This document shows, piece by piece, positions 52,415 to 61,006 of a stretch of DNA of 64,000 nt. Source of the stretch: JBEBGV01 sp040081265. Its GTDB lineage: Bacteria > Acidobacteriota > Vicinamibacteria > Vicinamibacterales > UBA2999. The notes beneath the pieces are model-generated. The model ran no database searches. It was given only the letters and a program-made list of their open reading frames with translations, and was not told the DNA's origin. Every line of letters starts with the position of its first letter. Positions within the stretch are counted from its first letter, which is position 1. Both the position numbers and the translations under genes were made by a program. The DNA lies in the NCBI GenBank assembly GCA_040081265.1, contig JBEBGV010000002.1:1-64000 (forward strand), in the 5' to 3' direction.

Positions 52415-53734
52415 ATGTCGCCATATTCCTCGTCACCATCTCGCTGGTTTCAACTGCTGCTCGGCGTCATCTGCATGATCACGATCTCGAGCCCGCAGTA
52501 TGTCTGGGCCCTGTTCACGCAGCCGCTGACGACGGCGATGGGCGCCACGCTGCCGGAACTGCAGATCACCTTCTCGATTCTGATCGTTGTCCAGACGTTC
52601 CTCTCGCCGTGGCAGGGCGTGCTCGTGGATCGCTTCGGTCCGCGGGTGCTGCTGTCAATCGGCGTGCTGCTCACCGGCATGAGCTGGGTGCTGTCGGCGC
52701 AGGTCCAGAGCCTCACCATGCTCTACCTGACCTACGGCCTTCTGGGCGGCATCGGTACCGGCATCGTCTACGTCGGCGTCATCGGACACATGGTGCAGTG
52801 GTTCCCGGACAAGCGCGGAATGGCCACAGGCTTCGTGGCCGCCGGCTACGGTGTGGGCGCGCTGCTGACCACGTTCCCGATTGCCACCGTGCTGCGTGAG
52901 TCGACGTATCAGGTGGCGCTGACGCGTTTCGGGCTCGTGTTTGCCGTGGTCGGGTTCGTCGCCGCACAGGGGCTGAAACGCCCCGACAGCGCCTGGCTGA
53001 TGGCGTGGAACCAGAAGATGCGCTCGGCGGGCGGCACGGCCACTGCGCCGATCGACCTGTCGCCAACCCAGATGCTCAGCACCAGGATCTTCTGGCTGAT
53101 GTTCCTCATGATGACCATGATGTCCACCACCGGGCTGATGGTCACCTCGCAGATGGGCGCCTTCACCCGCGACTTCGGCATGGCCAATGTGCTGGTGTTC
53201 GGGCTGCCGCTGCTGCCGCTGGCGCTGTCGCTCGACCGCATCACCAACGGCGCGACGCGTCCGTTCTTCGGTTACATCTCCGACCGCTTCGGCCGCGAAA
53301 ACACCATGCTGATCGCCTTCGCCCTCGAAGGCTGCGCCATGACGCTGTGGCTGCTGACCCGTGAGAGTCCACTGCTCTTCGTCATCCTCTCGGGTGTGGT
53401 GTTTTTCGGCTGGGGCGAGATCTTCTCGCTTTTCCCGTCCACCCTCACCGACACGTTTGGCACCAGGCACGCCACCGCCAATTACGGCTGCCTCTACATG
53501 GCCCAGGGCGTGGGCTCGGTGCTCGGCGGGCCGGTCGCGGCGATGCTCCATCAGTCCACTGGTTCCTGGATTCCGGTGTTTGCGGTCATCATTACGATGG
53601 ACTTCCTCACGGCGGGCCTTGCCATCGCGGTGCTCAAGCCGCTGCGGCAACGCTACCTCGAGCGGGCACGACGTGAGAGCGTGATGGCTATCGCAAAGGA
53701 GACCGGGTGGACGCCGCTGCGCAGCAACTCGTAA
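52415..53734 (+). CDS. MFS transporter, OxlT-like (oxalate/formate antiporter family)
   Basis: A 439-residue permease with 12 predicted helices. The N-terminus FQLLLGVICMITISSPQYVWALF and the first-half signature VDRFGPRVLLSIGVLLTG are family features of OxlT-like carriers. Helix 11 carries the conserved LYMAQGVGSVLGGPVAAML. Substrates are small dicarboxylates or related anions. It lies eight bases after the gamma-glutamyltransferase-family gene and overlaps the next transporter by 28 bp. Confidence 0.9.
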   Translation: MSPYSSSPSRWFQLLLGVICMITISSPQYVWALFTQPLTTAMGATLPELQITFSILIVVQTFLSPWQGVLVDRFGPRVLLSIGVLLTGMSWVLSAQVQSLTMLYLTYGLLGGIGTGIVYVGVIGHMVQWFPDKRGMATGFVAAGYGVGALLTTFPIATVLRESTYQVALTRFGLVFAVVGFVAAQGLKRPDSAWLMAWNQKMRSAGGTATAPIDLSPTQMLSTRIFWLMFLMMTMMSTTGLMVTSQMGAFTRDFGMANVLVFGLPLLPLALSLDRITNGATRPFFGYISDRFGRENTMLIAFALEGCAMTLWLLTRESPLLFVILSGVVFFGWGEIFSLFPSTLTDTFGTRHATANYGCLYMAQGVGSVLGGPVAAMLHQSTGSWIPVFAVIITMDFLTAGLAIAVLKPLRQRYLERARRESVMAIAKETGWTPLRSNS

Positions 53735-54738
53735 TACCAGTCCCCAGACCGGCGTGGCGCGTTCAGCTGACGAAGCTGGTCAGCGACTGGTTCCTGATCG
53801 GCATGGTCGCCGGCGTGGTCGTGGCGTCGATTGCCCCCACGCTCGGGATGAGCGGCGGTGTGCTGCGCGTGGACAAGGTGTCGGACTGGGGCATCTTTGC
53901 GATCTTCTTCCTCCATGGCATCGCCCTCTCCACCGAGAGGCTGAAGCAGGGTCTTTCACGGTGGCCGGTCCACATCGTCGTCCAGGTGTTCACCTTCCTG
54001 ATCTTCCCGATCATCGGCATCGTGGTGAGCATCGCTGGTGCGCGGTTTCTGCCCCCCGATCTGGTCCTCGGGTTCATCTACCTGTGCGTCCTGCCGTCAA
54101 CGGTGTCGTCATCGGTGGCGATGACCGCCCTGGCCAGAGGAAACGTGGCCGCATCGATCTTCAACGCGACACTTTCCACCCTGATTGGCGTCTTCATGAC
54201 GCCGCTCTGGGTCAGCCTGCTGATCGGGGTGAGTGGCAACGGCGGATCGCTCGGTGGGATGATCCTGAACGTCGCCACGCTCCTGCTGTTGCCGTTTGTC
54301 ATTGGCCAGGCACTGCGTCCGGTGCTCGGCACATGGTTCGCCAGGTACAAGCCGTGGACCAACATCGTCGATCGCGGCGTCATCCTGCTGCTCGTGTGGA
54401 GCGCGTTCAGTGACTCGGTGGCTAACGGCCTGTGGCGCGATCACGGCTGGACCCTGATCGCCATGACGCTGGCCGTGTCAGCGGTGATTCTGATGCTGGT
54501 GCTGTGGCTGAGTCGCAAGACTGCGCAACAGCTGTCGTTCAGCCCTGAGGACGAGATTACGACCGTCTTCTGCGGGTCCAAGAAGACGCTGGCCTCGGGT
54601 GTGCCGATGGCGCGCGTGATCTTCGGCAGCCATCCAGCGCTCGGAGTCATCGTGCTGCCGCTGATGTTCTACCACCAGCTCCAGCTCTTCGTCTGCTCGG
54701 TCCTCGCGCAGCGCTACGCCCAGCGATCGATCACGTAA
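53707..54738 (+). CDS. SBF-like (bile acid:sodium symporter family) transporter
   Basis: A 343-residue membrane protein with about ten helices. The core pattern WGIFAIFFLHGIALSTERLKQGL, then CVLPSTVSSSVAMTALARGNVAASIFNATLSTLIGV, is typical of the SBF-like group (PF13593). A late motif CGSKKTLASGVPMARVIFG completes the family signature. Bile acids are not implied, as related proteins carry various organic anions. The start is GTG at 53707 with AAGGAG five bases upstream. It overlaps the MFS gene in a different frame. Confidence 0.92.
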   Translation: MDAAAQQLVIPVPRPAWRVQLTKLVSDWFLIGMVAGVVVASIAPTLGMSGGVLRVDKVSDWGIFAIFFLHGIALSTERLKQGLSRWPVHIVVQVFTFLIFPIIGIVVSIAGARFLPPDLVLGFIYLCVLPSTVSSSVAMTALARGNVAASIFNATLSTLIGVFMTPLWVSLLIGVSGNGGSLGGMILNVATLLLLPFVIGQALRPVLGTWFARYKPWTNIVDRGVILLLVWSAFSDSVANGLWRDHGWTLIAMTLAVSAVILMLVLWLSRKTAQQLSFSPEDEITTVFCGSKKTLASGVPMARVIFGSHPALGVIVLPLMFYHQLQLFVCSVLAQRYAQRSIT

Positions 54739-54893
54739 CCGACCCGCGTCGCCGATTCGATCCAGCAAAGTTATCCCCGCGTCGCACACCGTTCGCGTCT
54801 TCGCAACATCCAGTGAATACAACTGGTCCGTGACGGCCCGCCACTCATCGGCAGGCCTGATGAACCCTGTTGATACACCACTGGAGATTGCGC

Positions 54894-56351
54894 ATGAACA
54901 CGTCACTTGGCCAGGCGAAGATCGTCACCGTCCTCGGCCTCTTCCTCGCGGGTACGGCTCTTGTTGCCGACGGCACCCGATTTTCGGATTTCACGCCACT
55001 GGCCACGTCGGCGTTGCCGACGCTCTTCGAAGCCACGCCCATCACCTTCGGAAACCCTGAGTTCGAGCAGCGGTCAATCGCCGATCGCACGGCCCAGCTC
55101 GCGGCACTCAAACCCAACTCGGGCAACTGGGACATGAACACGCTGAACGAAACCGGCCGGCACAAAGGGCGGTACCTCTTCACCGTGTTCGAGACCGACC
55201 AATCAGGCGTGCAGCGGCACGACCTGTGGACCGGCGAAACCGAGACCATCTGGCAGACGCCGGTCGCCCTCGGCCACGTCGCGTTCGACGCCTCGTTCTG
55301 GACGCCGTGGGGCACGCTGATCACGGCTGAGGAGAGCTGGGAGACAGCTCCAGCCGGATCCACCAGCCCTTATGGACGCCTGTTCGAGTTGAAGAACCCC
55401 ACTCGCGCGCCAGGCATCTTCACCCCCGTCACGCTGTTGAGCAACAACGGGGCGAACTTCCAGCACCGCAACGTGATTCCGCGAACGTCGCATGAAGGCA
55501 TCCAGTTCGACCGGGCCGGCAACATGTACTTCATCGACGAGTTGAACGGCGGCAGCATCTACAAGTACACACCCGCCGCCAGGTTCCACCGCGTGCTCGA
55601 GGGCAGGGCCGACTACTTCGCAGCTGGCCAGACGTTTGTGCTGCGCGTGGGTGATGGCAACACGGCGAACGCCACCGGACCGTATGTCTGGGTACCGTTC
55701 ACCACCGCCGCTGGCGCGGCACTGCCAGGCGGGCTCACCATCACCGACACCCGTGGCGTCTCCTCAGTCGATGCGCGGAACACCACCAATCTGCCCGCAT
55801 TCAAGGGAACTGACTATCAGCGTCCCGAAGATTTGCAGATGCTGACGGTGAAAGGTCGAGAGTATCTATTCATCGCCACCACCACCACCAATGAAGTCTA
55901 CAGACTCGATCTCGCCAACCAGACCATCACGGTCTTCGCCAACCGGAACACGCTTGACCTGGCGACCGGACTGGCGGTGGGCGCGGCTTTCACGAGCCCG
56001 GACAACCTCGCCGTCGACCACGAGGGCAACATCTACATCGTCGAGGACCGTAACGGCGGGGTGGATGACGACATCTGGTTCGCGAAGGATCTGAACAAGG
56101 ACGGGGACCTTAACGATGCGGGCGAGGGACTCGGGCGCTGGGCCAGCAATGGAACACCCGGTTCCGAGTTCAGCGGCCTGTACTTCGACCCGCGCAACAA
56201 ACGCCGGGCCTGGGTCAACATCCAGCACCCCGCGAGCGGCGTCGACCGCACTATCGAAATCACCATCCCCCGCGGCCACGACGATGACGATGACGATGAT
56301 GAGGGTGACGATCGCGACGGGGACTCGGGTCGCGACCGCGACGATCGCTGA
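54894..56351 (+). CDS. PhoX-like (DUF839) secreted protein with Asp-rich tail
   Basis: A 485-residue exported protein with a signal peptide (IVTVLGLFLAGTALVADG). Beta-propeller-like blades contain family signatures GNWDMNTLNETGRHKGRYLFTVFE, WGTLITAEESWE, TSHEGIQFDRAGNMYFIDEL and PDNLAVDHEGNIYIVEDRNGGVDDDIW. PhoX-type enzymes are calcium-dependent alkaline phosphatases, but several catalytic residues were not verified. The C-terminal 25 residues are almost all Asp with Arg and Gly (HDDDDDDDEGDD), a probable cation-binding or surface tail. The chosen ATG follows GGAGA. The gene ends about 20 bases before a strong hairpin. Confidence 0.87.
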   Translation: MNTSLGQAKIVTVLGLFLAGTALVADGTRFSDFTPLATSALPTLFEATPITFGNPEFEQRSIADRTAQLAALKPNSGNWDMNTLNETGRHKGRYLFTVFETDQSGVQRHDLWTGETETIWQTPVALGHVAFDASFWTPWGTLITAEESWETAPAGSTSPYGRLFELKNPTRAPGIFTPVTLLSNNGANFQHRNVIPRTSHEGIQFDRAGNMYFIDELNGGSIYKYTPAARFHRVLEGRADYFAAGQTFVLRVGDGNTANATGPYVWVPFTTAAGAALPGGLTITDTRGVSSVDARNTTNLPAFKGTDYQRPEDLQMLTVKGREYLFIATTTTNEVYRLDLANQTITVFANRNTLDLATGLAVGAAFTSPDNLAVDHEGNIYIVEDRNGGVDDDIWFAKDLNKDGDLNDAGEGLGRWASNGTPGSEFSGLYFDPRNKRRAWVNIQHPASGVDRTIEITIPRGHDDDDDDDEGDDRDGDSGRDRDDR

Positions 56352-56371
56352 CTTCGCCCTCCGTATGCAGG

Positions 56372-56397
56372 CGAGCCGGTACCAGAGGACCGGCTCG
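56372..56397. terminator. strong hairpin downstream of the PhoX-like gene
   Basis: CGAGCCGGT (56372-56380) pairs perfectly with ACCGGCTCG (56389-56397) around an 8-base loop. It lies 20 bases after the stop codon. There is no T-run, so it could be a Rho-assisted or stabilising hairpin rather than a standard intrinsic terminator. Confidence 0.65.
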
Positions 56398-56410
56398 TCC
56401 CTGCTGTCTT

Positions 56411-56431
56411 CCGCCTACCGCCTACTGCCTA
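56411..56431. repeat. heptanucleotide tandem repeat, three units
   Basis: CCGCCTA, CCGCCTA and CTGCCTA, followed by a decayed unit. It lies between the hairpin and the stop codon of the convergent formamidase gene. Units are the complement of the GGTAGGC-type units at 3327-3354. Confidence 0.8.
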
Positions 56432-56440
56432 CCGTCTCAG

Positions 56441-57511
56441 TCACTTCCCAGCCGGCTGCGGCAGGTAAGTCTTTTTGATCCTGGCGGCCACCGTGAAGCT
56501 CGACTCGCTGATCCGGCCGATCTCGTACTCGATCGCCTGGCCCATGATCACCGACACGCCCTTCTCGTTGAGCCCGAAGTCGTCGTCCAACCAGTGATGC
56601 AGCTCAATGGTGGCGTGCTGCAGCGCGTCGAGGAGCGTCGGCGCCGTGCCGATTGTCGTCAGATACGTAGCGCTCTCGAGACGCGGCCACCCCTGGGTGA
56701 ACTCGCCCACTACCGTGGATGGACGGACGTCACTGCTGTGCGGCCACTCCTTCTTCTTCACCACCTCGACGCTGAACTCCACGTCCATCGAGGTTTCGAT
56801 GCCCGTGCCGGTCACGGCGCCCTCACCAGTGCTGGCCAGGCCGTGTCCGAGGAACAGCAGGGCGCCCGGCTGCTTCACTTCCAGCATCACCCTGGTGCCG
56901 GCCGTCACGGCCGCTGACACCATGTTGCCGCCAAAGGTGCCGGGCGTCGTTGCCGCCGTCGCGTCGGTTCCCGCCGGCGCCACGCCAATCGACCCGAGCG
57001 TGGGCGTGAGTGGCAGCTCGAAGTAGGGGTTGCCGAAACGCGTCTTCCAGTCCACGCCGCGGAACACGCTCAGGTCCATGCGCACCGTCCCCCTGGCGGT
57101 GTCGATCGTCCACGGGAAACGCGTCTTGTCCGGTCGGCTGGTGATTGAGCCGGCATCAATCGAATTGGCGAGCATCGTCGATGTGGAATAGCCCGTCGTG
57201 CGGTTGGGGGTGAGCTTGTCGATGCTCACGACCAGCAGGTCGCCGGGCTCGGCGCCTTCGATGAAGAAGGGACCCGTCTGCGGATTCACGGCACCCTCGG
57301 CGATCGGCTTGCCGTCCGCGCCGATGCCCATGTCGTCGAGCGTAGAGGTCACGACCTTGTCTCCGCTCTTCACCTTCAGCACCACCGGGTGAGCCGCCGA
57401 GAATGTCGTGTGAAATGCGGCGGGCACAAACTTGTGCGTTTCTGCGTTGAGGCCCGCGGTCGCGGCCAACGCGAGTGCGAGCACTGCGACGAGATTCATG
57501 CGTGTTTTCAT
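56441..57511 (-). CDS. acetamidase/formamidase family protein, secreted
   Basis: A 356-residue member of the FmdA_AmdA family, which hydrolyses formamide or acetamide to ammonia and the acid. Visible features are a signal peptide (LVAVLALALAATAGLNAE), FIEGAEPGDLLVVSIDKL, GNMVSAAVTAGTRVMLEVKQPGALLFLGHGLASTGEGAVTGTGIE, and an acidic metal/substrate region MDVEFSVEV. The export signal is unusual for amidases of this group and implies periplasmic action. The start at 57511 has AAGGA upstream. The frame is open to 57553. Confidence 0.9.
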   Translation of the reverse strand: MKTRMNLVAVLALALAATAGLNAETHKFVPAAFHTTFSAAHPVVLKVKSGDKVVTSTLDDMGIGADGKPIAEGAVNPQTGPFFIEGAEPGDLLVVSIDKLTPNRTTGYSTSTMLANSIDAGSITSRPDKTRFPWTIDTARGTVRMDLSVFRGVDWKTRFGNPYFELPLTPTLGSIGVAPAGTDATAATTPGTFGGNMVSAAVTAGTRVMLEVKQPGALLFLGHGLASTGEGAVTGTGIETSMDVEFSVEVVKKKEWPHSSDVRPSTVVGEFTQGWPRLESATYLTTIGTAPTLLDALQHATIELHHWLDDDFGLNEKGVSVIMGQAIEYEIGRISESSFTVAARIKKTYLPQPAGK

Positions 57512-57711
57512 GACGTTCCTTCTGCGGACGGAGATGATGGAGTTGGTGCGCACGTCGACTCCATATCCGTCAGCAAGAACGACGCCGACTTTCCCGCACT
57601 TCGCAGTGTGATTGGCGCGGGAATACGGCGGGCCTGGCCGGTAACCCGCCGGTCAAGCCCACGCCGTTGTAGGACGCCCGCAGTATTGGGACATCCCCGT
57701 CCAAGGACGCG

Positions 57712-58062
57712 CTACTCGACGATGGTCTTGAAGCCGCCGTAGAGCATGCGTGTCACGTCGAAGGGCATATCCTTCATCCCGCCCATCGCTTCCATCTCCT
57801 TCATCACCTTGGCGTTGACGCGATCGCGGTGCGCGCGGGACTTGAAGACGATGAAGGAGAAGATGACCGTTTCTCCGCGCTTGGACTTCATGGCCGTGGT
57901 GAACGCCGTGCCCCACTTCGCCACCAGGTCGTCGCCCACGCATTCCTTGTAGTCGAGGGCGCCGTGCTTCAGCCAGGCCTTGCGCCCGATCTCCGCCATC
58001 TTGCGATAGGCGGCCAGCTTCTTCGTGGGGACGGGGATGACAAATCCATCAACGTAAGTCAT
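57712..58062 (-). CDS. DUF1428 family protein
   Basis: A 116-residue cytoplasmic protein with the family start MTYVDGFVIPVPTKKLAAYRKMA and conserved ECVGDD and FSFIVFKSRAHRDRVN. The ferredoxin-like dimeric alpha/beta-barrel fold of DUF1428 (YbaA) suggests ligand binding, but no function is established. It stands alone, about 200 bp from the formamidase gene and 77 bp from the kinase gene. An imperfect hairpin (GGCGGG ... CCCGCC, 57627-57650) lies downstream. Confidence 0.9.
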   Translation of the reverse strand: MTYVDGFVIPVPTKKLAAYRKMAEIGRKAWLKHGALDYKECVGDDLVAKWGTAFTTAMKSKRGETVIFSFIVFKSRAHRDRVNAKVMKEMEAMGGMKDMPFDVTRMLYGGFKTIVE

Positions 58063-58138
58063 AAGCGGATGCTCCTTGAGACGCAGGGCGAATTAGCGAC
58101 TAATCCCGCCGCGATACAAAGCCAACCGCAGCGTGCGG

Positions 58139-60940
58139 TTATCGTAAACTGGCGCGCTCGCGACGGGCTTCACGCAGTTGGGGCAGATCGGCGTCGGCGT
58201 CCTTCCAGATGGCGAGCGCGCGATCGTAGGCAGCGGCCGACTCTGGAATCTGGCCATCAACAGCGGCCAGCCGCGACAGCCCGATGTGGGCGAGCGCGTA
58301 GAGTGGTGAGAAGACGTACTGTCCGCGGTTATCCGCGATCGCCTGGAACTGACGGCGGGCGCTGGCGACGTCGCCGAGCTGCTGATACGCAAGGCCACGC
58401 AGGTAGGCCGGCCAGAACTGGGCGGCGGTGGCGAACGCGCCAACCTCGTTCAGCGCCTCGATCACGCGGGCCGGCTCGTTGCGACGGAGCGCCAGCACTG
58501 CGTTGGTCACCGGAATCCAGCGGTGCAGCGTCTGCGTCGCCTCCGGAAAACGGGTCACCAACTCCTGCACCAGGACCTGCGCGCCGGGCGCATCGCCGCA
58601 CCATGCCAGCACGCGGCTGGCGCGCTCGAGCGTGAAGTTGTCGCGACTGAAGCCCAGACCGGATGCGACCTCCTGCTTCGCCGCTCTGCACTCACCCGCC
58701 AGCGCGTGGATCTCCGCGTCTTCGGTCTCCATCTGTGCAGCCGGACCGTCGAGGCCTCGAGCAATGGCCAGCTGAATCCCCTGCCGCATCGTCGCGTGCG
58801 CGGCACGGTTCTGGCCCAGAAAACCCTGCCGCCGTCCTTTCCAGCTGAATGCCGCGTACTCTTCCACCGTGCCGGTGGCCTGACGCTCGAGCCGTTCCAT
58901 GGAGGCAGAGTCGTTCTGCGCGAACGCCAGCATGTAGAGGTAGCGCATCACGATCGCGCCGGTATTGCCGTGATCCCAGGCGTACTGCAGCGGCACTCTC
59001 GCATCGGCGTAACGCCCGAGCGTCATGAAGGTCGAGCCCAGGTTCAGATACGGCGTCAGGAAGCCCGGGTCGATCGTCCGCGACTGTTCGAACGCCGCGA
59101 TCGCATCGTCGGTGCGGCCCAGTTCCAGGTTGGCGAGCCCGAGGCTGTTGAACGCCGCCGCCTCGCGCGGATATGCGGCCGCCCACGACCTGGCCAGCTC
59201 GAGTGCTTTCTCCCAGTTCTGGGTGGCATCTCGATAGTAGCGCCACGAGATCAGGAAGCGTTCGCGTTCGCTCACGCGGTCGCGCAGCTCAAACGCCCTC
59301 TCTGAGAGCGGTGGCGCGAGACCGGGTTGGCGCGTGTTGGCGTAGACGGCCGAGAGCTGCGCATACGCAAGGCCGAATTCAGGGTCCAGTTCGATCGCGC
59401 GTCTGAGGAACGGCAGCGCGTCGAGTGACGGCCCGGCGCGCAGATGTTCCATGGCCGTGGTGTAGGCCTTGAGCGCCGCCAGCGATGGCGTCGTGGCGCG
59501 TTCAAGCGGCGCGTTGAAGCGCGCAATCGACGGCAGAGACTCGCCGAGCTGCTCGCGCAGACGTGCGGTAATCGTGCCGAGCGTTTCGAGCACACGTTCT
59601 TTTCCTTGTGCCTCCACCTGCTGCCGCGCCATCACCTCGCTCGTCTCGGCGTTCATCGCCTCGAGCGAGATCACGTAGTTGCGACCAAGGGACGCGATCG
59701 AACCCGAGAGCACGGCTTTGAATCCCTCGCGCTCGGCGACCTCGCGTGCCGCCTGCGCGGTAAGGCGAGGGTCGTCAGGCCGCCCCATCAGGCGCAACGT
59801 GTCCTGAACGCGCTCTTCGGAGGCCACCTGCAGGAACGGGGACTGTTCCAGAGCCACGGCAAGCGCCTGCTTGATCGTGCCGTCGAACTCTGCGTCACCC
59901 GTCGTGTTGACGATGTCCGAGACGATGATGGTGTCCTTGTCCGTCAACGCCGGCGTGGCCGTGAACAACCGTGCCGCCAGCGCCGCCCCGAGCAGCACGG
60001 CAGCGGCCGCCGCAAACCCCAGATACCACCACCGCGCATTGGCGGGGATGGACCGTACGTAGGCCGGACCTTCAGGTCCGGCAGAGGCAGACTCACCGCC
60101 GCTGGTCCCATCGAGCGGCGGCAGCATCGCCTGCATCGCCCGCGCCGACTCCGGTCGTTCTCGTGGCTCGCGCGCCAGCGCCGAGACGATCGCGCGCTCG
60201 AGGCGCGGATCAACGCCTTCGATCAGTTCCGACGGATGCACCAGGCGAGCGTCAGGGTCGAGTCGCCCATCCCCCGGCTCGAGCGGATGGTGGCCCGTGA
60301 GGACTTCGTAGAGGACCAGGCCCAGCGCATAGATGTCGGTCTGCTCTGACGATGGCGCGGCGTGGGCCAACTGTTCGGGCGCCATGTATCTGGGCGTGCC
60401 GAAGCTGCGCTGGTCCTTGCTCGTGGCGGTCGCCACGGCGATTCCGAAGTCGGTGATGCAGATCTGTCCCGCATCGTCCACCAGCAGGTTGGCGGGCTTG
60501 AGGTCGCGGTGGAGGACTCCGCGTGAGTGGGCGGCGGCCACGCCGCTGCAGAGCTGGTGCGCGATGTCCACCACCTTCTCCGGGGGCAGGCGTCCCGCGC
60601 GCTTGAGCAGCGCCGCCAGATCCTCTCCGTGGACGAACTCCATCGAGAGGAAGGCTTCGCCGTCAATCTCGCCGATGTCGAAGACGCGGCACACCGAGGG
60701 GTGGGTGACCTGGCGCGAGATGCGCACCTCGTTCAACACCTGCTCGCGGTATTCGTCCTGGCTGCCGTGCAGGAGCTTGAGCGCAACCGGGGTCTCGAGG
60801 ATCAGGTCATCGGCCCGCCATACCTCGCCCATGCCGCCGCGGCCGACAAGAGCCACGATGCGGTAGCGATCAGCAACGACGTCACCGGGGGCAAATCGCT
60901 CGTTCCGGGGGGTCAGGCCATCAACATCCCGCTCGTTCAT
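58139..60940 (-). CDS. membrane-anchored Ser/Thr protein kinase with TPR domain
   Basis: A 933-residue Hanks-type kinase. The kinase domain (residues 26-280) has the P-loop VGRGGMGEVW, K55, E71, HRDLKPANLL (144) and DFG (164-166). Near residue 288 a palindromic repeat encodes AGPEGPAYVRS. A single membrane helix (about 300-322, WYLGFAAAAAVLLGAALAARLF) follows. The extracytoplasmic part begins with a FlgO-like domain (IVSDIVNTTGDAEFDGTIKQAL), then several TPR repeats (EFGLAYAQLSAVYANTR, AAFNSLGLANLELGRTDDAIAAFEQS). This architecture is frequent in Acidobacteriota. The TPR part probably senses or binds a protein outside the membrane. Confidence 0.94.
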   Translation of the reverse strand: MNERDVDGLTPRNERFAPGDVVADRYRIVALVGRGGMGEVWRADDLILETPVALKLLHGSQDEYREQVLNEVRISRQVTHPSVCRVFDIGEIDGEAFLSMEFVHGEDLAALLKRAGRLPPEKVVDIAHQLCSGVAAAHSRGVLHRDLKPANLLVDDAGQICITDFGIAVATATSKDQRSFGTPRYMAPEQLAHAAPSSEQTDIYALGLVLYEVLTGHHPLEPGDGRLDPDARLVHPSELIEGVDPRLERAIVSALAREPRERPESARAMQAMLPPLDGTSGGESASAGPEGPAYVRSIPANARWWYLGFAAAAAVLLGAALAARLFTATPALTDKDTIIVSDIVNTTGDAEFDGTIKQALAVALEQSPFLQVASEERVQDTLRLMGRPDDPRLTAQAAREVAEREGFKAVLSGSIASLGRNYVISLEAMNAETSEVMARQQVEAQGKERVLETLGTITARLREQLGESLPSIARFNAPLERATTPSLAALKAYTTAMEHLRAGPSLDALPFLRRAIELDPEFGLAYAQLSAVYANTRQPGLAPPLSERAFELRDRVSERERFLISWRYYRDATQNWEKALELARSWAAAYPREAAAFNSLGLANLELGRTDDAIAAFEQSRTIDPGFLTPYLNLGSTFMTLGRYADARVPLQYAWDHGNTGAIVMRYLYMLAFAQNDSASMERLERQATGTVEEYAAFSWKGRRQGFLGQNRAAHATMRQGIQLAIARGLDGPAAQMETEDAEIHALAGECRAAKQEVASGLGFSRDNFTLERASRVLAWCGDAPGAQVLVQELVTRFPEATQTLHRWIPVTNAVLALRRNEPARVIEALNEVGAFATAAQFWPAYLRGLAYQQLGDVASARRQFQAIADNRGQYVFSPLYALAHIGLSRLAAVDGQIPESAAAYDRALAIWKDADADLPQLREARRERASLR
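60051..60082. repeat. palindromic element inside the kinase gene
   Basis: GACCGTACGTAG (60051-60062), then GCCGGACC / GGTCCGGC (60063-60070 and 60075-60082) with a TTCA loop. It is in frame and codes for the juxtamembrane linker between kinase domain and membrane helix. Confidence 0.87.
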
Positions 60941-61006
60941 TGGTTCGGCTGGATGATACCGCCTGCAAGGTTCTCCGCTCCGCGCGTTCTAAGAACAGGA
61001 GGACCC

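Noticed and set aside
60527..61006. Upstream extension of the secreted protein gene by 160 codons
   Set aside because: The extension overlaps the start of the kinase gene, while the ATG at 61007 has AGGAGG and opens a signal peptide.
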